From the NCBI RefSeq assembly GCF_000226095.1, contig NC_016473.1, forward strand, positions 3,906,001-3,970,000: 64,000 nucleotides of DNA, read 5' to 3'. The notes beneath the pieces were generated by a model. The model worked only from the letters and a program-made list of their open reading frames with translations, was not told the origin of the DNA and did no database searches. The position numbers and the translations under genes are program-made. Positions 59,961 through 64,000 of the stretch are shown one piece after another (position 1 is the first letter of the stretch; every line of letters begins with the position of its first letter). Source of the stretch: Thermothelomyces thermophilus ATCC 42464. Taxonomy: Eukaryota > Ascomycota > Sordariomycetes > Sordariales > Chaetomiaceae.

Positions 59961-62090
59961 TCAGATCGGCCTTTGCTTGTCCACCCGGCTTGGTCGGAAG
60001 AGCCGTCTGAGGGTGGCTCTCAGGGTGGCGCGTCTCGACCCTCGCTCCCTTGTGCCCCCATCGGCCGTATCTTCACTCTCTCGGCCAGCGGAGGCGACAC
60101 CCATTGGCCGCTGCGGTTCTGGCCCTACCAGCGGAAGTGTCCCTTTACTCCCGCTCTGCCCCGGTTTAAGCCTGCTGCTAAACCTGCTTTCATTCCCTAT
60201 GCTGGCAGAGACACTGCTGCCTTTCGCCTGTTGCGACTGTAGTCGCCGCCACATTTGTGAACCTTCGTTTCCACTGAGATATATCTCGCTGCTGGATGTG
60301 GACATGTCGGACTTTGGGATCTCCGAATCCCGGCTGTTGTTCGGCGGGCGAGGAGGCAGTCCAGCAGCCCTGGCTGTAGGTGCAGCCACCGAGATATCAA
60401 AACTGGCGTCACTAGATACAGTATTCGACGTCGTTGGTCTCGTGGAGGTGAGTCCAGGGCCCGAACTAGGCATTGTCCCAAGGGTAGGCTCAGTCGCGGA
60501 GGTGGGCTCAATCCCCGAGGAACTTTCGGCCCCGGAGGTGCCAGCGGCACCGAAAGTGAGCGTCCGGCGCCGGTTATCGCCTCTCCGCATTTTGAGTGAA
60601 TCTGACTGTCGTGGCTCCTCGCCATCAGGTTCACTATTGCTGCCGGTGCGGGTACTCTGGACTCCATGGAGTGTCGCTTCGCTACGGTTAGCGGCAACGA
60701 ATGAAGGTTCGATAAGTTTGCCTTTGCCCTTGTGTCTAGTCGGTGTGTCAACCTCGTCGTTTGGATCTCGTTGGCCGCTCGTGCTACTCTCCGGTAACTC
60801 GCTCTGCTTCGGCTCCGTTATGGAGATTGCCGTCTCTGCCTCGCTTTCCTCGGGCTCCTGTGCTTGTTTATGCTCCCGCGGCACCTCTCCCCTTTCCCGC
60901 TCAACTCCTTGTGCTTTGTCAGTCGGTAGAGCACAAGAGTCTGCGGACTGCTCGTTTCCTTGCCCCTGGTCGTCACCTCCAGAAACTACACGGTCTGTGG
61001 TCGAGCGGGTAGTTGCCCTCGGAGCCTTCCAATTGGGCAACACCTCTTCTTGCTCGGTTATACCGACCGCATGGACGTCCACAGTTGCACCGTCCACGAC
61101 TGAGCCTTTAAGTATGTTTTGCACACTCAGCCTCTTTTTCAACTTCGTCGGCCGCCTTCCCTTGCTCCTGTTCTGCGACCGGCTCAACGAATACTACTCG
61201 CTGATCCCGTCCCCCAAACTAGACCAGCTAAGCGCCTGCACCCTCCGCGCAGCCCGCCTCCTGAGGGTCGCACCTCTCTTCCTGCCACCGTGCGGCGGCG
61301 AGGTTCCATCGAAACCGTCCCTCCCTGCCTGCTCGCCCTTCTCTTCCACCCCGTCCTCCCACATCTCCCCGAAGGGGTCCATCTCCAACGCGGGGGGTAT
61401 GGCATGGCCCCAGGCGCGCCAGTACAGATCGGGAAACGGATCCGCGTTTTCGGCGAACCGGCCCAGCCTCCTTACGGCATCGGACCGCTCCGCCTGCACT
61501 GCCGTCCCGTCTCTGGCTGTCCCCGCCAGGTCCACGAGCCTTCTCGCCCTCGCTCTGCGCCTCTGGACCCGATGCCCAGCCATGCACGAGGCATAGATGA
61601 TGCGCGCGGCCTCGTTGGCCCTTCTCTCTCGGACATGGTTCTCCTCTTCCTCCTTCTTCCTTCTGGCGGCGGCTCTCCTGTTCTCGTCGTTGGCGAAGAG
61701 CTTCCTCCAGGTAGGCTCGTCGAGTTTGACGTCCCTGGCAGAGGAGCGTGATTCTGCAGGGTTGGAGGTGGCATCGGTTGGGATGCCGTCTTCTTGTAGG
61801 TTGTTGCTGGACCAGGACGGGAGCTGGAGTTGGGGCGGGCCACTATGTACGGGGTTGCTGCTAAGAGGCGGGGCAGCAGAGTGATGGCGGAGATGATGAG
61901 GATGGTGATGCCAGCCCCGGGCAGCTTGGCTCTTTGACTGGTGTCCGGATTCGGGTTGGTCATGGCCGTTGCCATCTTCTTGGTTCTCACTATCGTTTTT
62001 GCTGTTCTTATGGGTATTGAGGAAGTTGAGGATGGAGGCGCGTCGGAATGATACTCGGCTGCGGCCGGTGTCGTCGTTCAGAGGAGGCAT
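59961..62090 (-). CDS. Hypothetical low-complexity protein, about 685 aa, structure uncertain at an in-frame TAG
   Basis: From the ATG at 62090 a frame runs 298 codons to a TAG at 61194-61196 and then stays open in the same frame for about 400 more codons, to the stop at 59961. The second part has no early ATG, so it is best explained as an exon of the same gene. A 72-bp intron at 61126-61197 (gtagta...gctgag) would remove the stop and keep the frame, giving 685 residues; it lacks a strong branch point. The first part has His/Ser-rich and charged helical segments (PTWRKLFANDENRRAAARRKKEEEENHV is the most structured). The second part is Ser/Thr/Glu-rich and disordered, ending in Arg-rich repeats. 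No known domain is seen. A true nonsense mutation or two transcripts cannot be excluded. Confidence 0.55.
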
Positions 62091-62746
62091 TGCGTTCGGA
62101 CTGACAGTGGCACGCCGCGGACCGTGGTTAGCATGAAATACAAACGTAGGAGAGGATAGGGCCGTCTGCTCTAGGAAAAAAAAACACTTGTAGCTATGAA
62201 GTGCTTAATAACGAAAGCGAACTTAATTAAGTGGACGAGCAGTCAGAAACAACCAGCGGTATCGCATATTTTGCGTAAACAAATCGGACGGGTATAAAAG
62301 GAGGCTCTCGCAAAGAGGAAGAATCTAGGATACGGAAAACGCAACCGGAGGCCATTACTCTTCTTCTGTTTCACTGGTTGTGGTTGCCCTGTGACCTGGA
62401 AAAGAATACTTATCTCGCCGCGTTGCGGCCCTGGAGATGGAAGGAGCGTAGGCAGTCATTCCCTCCCAGGTACAGTACGTATCTTGTGCAAGGCTGTTTT
62501 CGCGTTGCACGCCCTTCAAATTTCGGCGGAAACTCTTAAGGAGGTAGGTACCTTAGTTCTGTTCTAATCATGTGTACCACATCCTGAATACGCTGCGCTG
62601 GATTGATACCTCAACATCCCAACCAAGCCAGCCTGCCTCCCGGCTCAAAACAGATCTAAAGATAAACCCAACCTAACGCCCGACACAATTTCGGTATTGC
62701 GCTTGCTCGAGAGTGGCAAAAAGGTGATAACTAACGGTACAGACAT
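62091..62746. other. Promoter region of the 685-aa gene and 3' flank of hrd1
   Basis: 656 bp without an exon. The upstream region of the minus-strand 685-aa gene must be here. A consensus TATAAAAG lies at 62292-62299, but on the plus strand, facing away from that gene; no plus-strand coding region follows it. Confidence 0.55.
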
Positions 62747-64000
62747 TCATTGTTCATCCTCATCCTCCGCTTCCTCAACCGTCGCAGCCCTAGGTCCTCT
62801 ATGGCTGGTACTCCCGTTCACTTCGGTTCCTCCGGTTTGCTGCTCACTGCTGCTCTCCCCGGAAGCGCCTCCGGTTACCGTTGTCGATGTGCTCGCCGCC
62901 GGTCCACCACCACTGCTTTCCCCGGGCTCTTCGTGTGGCGCTGGCCGCTGCTCCACTTGGTACCCCAAAACTGGTCCCGTGGTCCGATCGCCCCCAAATA
63001 GCTGCGCCGAACCTCCCCAGTTTGGCGCCAAAGGTACAGGCGCGGTGACAGGGGGCTGCCTACGTGCGGCCGTGTCACCCTGCGAACCCGGTCGTCGAGA
63101 TGATTCGGGTACGTTGCGAGCTGCCTGTGCGCCGGACCGTCCTAGTTGTGTAGACAAGTTGCTGGGAGGAGCGGGGCTGGTACCCCTGGATCGAGGATGA
63201 TTTCCAAAGACCGATCGTAGTATATCCTGGGCATGTGCCTGAGCGTTGTGTGTTTGTTCAGACGACAGTACATCGCCATCCAGCCGCTGGAGAGGGAGCA
63301 ACGACCAACCCGGCGGAATGACCACCCCTTCTGGCAAGTCGGGACTGCCCGCCGGAATGGCTGCTCCGTAACCCGTGCCAACATGCCGGGTTACACCGGG
63401 AGGAAGCCTTTCGGCCACGAGATTCGGAGAACGCGGGATAGGGAGGGACGCCTGCACGGGTAAATGCGTGGACGGGTGCGTTACCCCGTGTTGTTGTTGT
63501 TGTTGCTGTTGTTGTTGTTGTTGTGGTAAGGACGCTTGTCCACTTAGGACTATGCCCGGGGCGGCAAATTGGGCGCCTTGCTGCTGGTTCTGGTGCTGTT
63601 GTTGCAGTTGACGGAGGCGATTGATTTCGTTCATTAAAAGGTTCAGGACATGGACCTCATGTGCTGCGTTGTGCGCATTGATGATGTCTTGCCGGACTTG
63701 TTGCCCCAACGCCATGAGCTGCCCGCGGATCTGCTCAAGGCTGGGAGCCGATGCATTGTTCTCTTGAGCTGCAGGGACCGTAGGCGTCGGTACGGGCAAG
63801 TTCACGGCGCCCGGAGGCAGCCGCATACGCTGCGCCATCTCCCTAATGTCGTCGACTCCGCCCTGGGCAAAGCCCAACCTAAGAGGCCCAAGGTTGAACA
63901 ACCTGATGTTCGGATTCGGGTTTGCGACTGGGTTATTCTGCTGGCGATCCGCTGCCCCGGCTCCGGCTCCCTGAGGCGGCTGGTCTCTGCCAGGAGCTCC
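62747..64000 (-). CDS. hrd1: Hrd1-type ER ubiquitin ligase, C-terminal part (runs off right edge)
   Basis: 417 codons up to the stop at 62747 are visible, open to the window edge. The upstream part NPVANPNPNIRLFNLGPLRLGFAQGG matches the conserved segment that follows the RING domain in fungal Hrd1/synoviolin, where it is the only well-kept block of the cytoplasmic tail. The rest is Gln-rich (short helical LLMNEINRLRQLQQQ, then a Gln run encoded by mixed CAA/CAG), Pro/Ser-rich and ends acidic (EEAEDEDEQ), as in these tails. Hrd1 spans the ER membrane and ubiquitinates misfolded proteins for proteasomal destruction. The membrane and RING parts lie outside the window, so identity rests on the tail motif. 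A HERP/Usa1-like partner gene is 38 kb to the left. Confidence 0.72.
   Translation of the reverse strand, partial: GAPGRDQPPQGAGAGAADRQQNNPVANPNPNIRLFNLGPLRLGFAQGGVDDIREMAQRMRLPPGAVNLPVPTPTVPAAQENNASAPSLEQIRGQLMALGQQVRQDIINAHNAAHEVHVLNLLMNEINRLRQLQQQHQNQQQGAQFAAPGIVLSGQASLPQQQQQQQQQQQHGVTHPSTHLPVQASLPIPRSPNLVAERLPPGVTRHVGTGYGAAIPAGSPDLPEGVVIPPGWSLLPLQRLDGDVLSSEQTHNAQAHAQDILRSVFGNHPRSRGTSPAPPSNLSTQLGRSGAQAARNVPESSRRPGSQGDTAARRQPPVTAPVPLAPNWGGSAQLFGGDRTTGPVLGYQVEQRPAPHEEPGESSGGGPAASTSTTVTGGASGESSSEQQTGGTEVNGSTSHRGPRAATVEEAEDEDEQ

Noticed and set aside
59893-61596. Plus-strand open frame of 567 codons
   Set aside because: It is antisense to the long minus-strand frames. Its composition is dominated by Ser, Leu, Cys and Pro without domains, and no TATA box or intron supports it; the minus-strand reading has charged, protein-like composition.
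62292-62299. Perfect TATAAAAG on the plus strand as promoter of an unknown gene
   Set aside because: No plus-strand coding or structured RNA follows it before the antisense end of hrd1; one 8-mer alone is weak evidence.

Overview
This is a piece of a filamentous ascomycete genome, most likely a Sordariomycete of the order Sordariales. The evidence is GC-rich exons split by short GT-AG introns, fungus-only families (Zn2Cys6 factor, DUF6590, fungal nitroreductase) and an AT-rich transposon block whose stop codons and missense changes are nearly all C-to-T or G-to-A, the mark of repeat-induced point mutation (RIP). Genus is not determined from sequence alone.

Layout. 1-424: the first 96 codons of a Zn2Cys6 transcription factor (minus strand). 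425-12802: a 12.4 kb stretch with no supportable host gene. It holds a 539-bp Tc1/mariner deletion derivative, a 101-bp palindromic MITE with related ends, a (CAA)~73 microsatellite and a 24-bp perfect palindrome. 12803-31951: a compact housekeeping block containing transportin/Kap104 (-), a PAC4-type proteasome chaperone (-), an N2227/carnosine N-methyltransferase (+), an SDR reductase (-), a ubiquitin-like HERP/Usa1-type membrane protein (-), mitochondrial phosphatidylserine decarboxylase (+), a nitroreductase (-) and a CPR-like FAD/NADPH reductase without a flavodoxin domain (-).

34085-50889: three to four layers of nested transposons. A Tc1/mariner element (351-codon transposase, now full of stops) was hit inside its catalytic domain by a chromovirus Ty3/Gypsy element (A, 5-bp duplication GTACC). 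A was then hit by a second Gypsy element of the same family (B, duplication TATAG). B's left LTR is cut short by a further LTR of a different subtype (C). The Gypsy coding strand is minus and all copies are RIP-degraded.

51633-64000: a six-exon DUF6590 gene (-), a 2.5 kb spacer, a 778-aa coiled-coil protein (+), a 685-aa low-complexity protein of uncertain structure around an in-frame TAG (-), and the C-terminal 417 codons of an Hrd1-type ER ubiquitin ligase (-), cut by the window edge.

Functional links. Hrd1 and the HERP/Usa1-like protein belong to the same ER-associated degradation complex in yeast and animals, and both are encoded here about 39 kb apart. Psd1 makes phosphatidylethanolamine in mitochondria, PAC4 helps build the proteasome that receives ERAD substrates, and Kap104 imports PY-NLS cargo. 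There is no sign of a metabolic gene cluster. I found no tRNA, rRNA or CRISPR.
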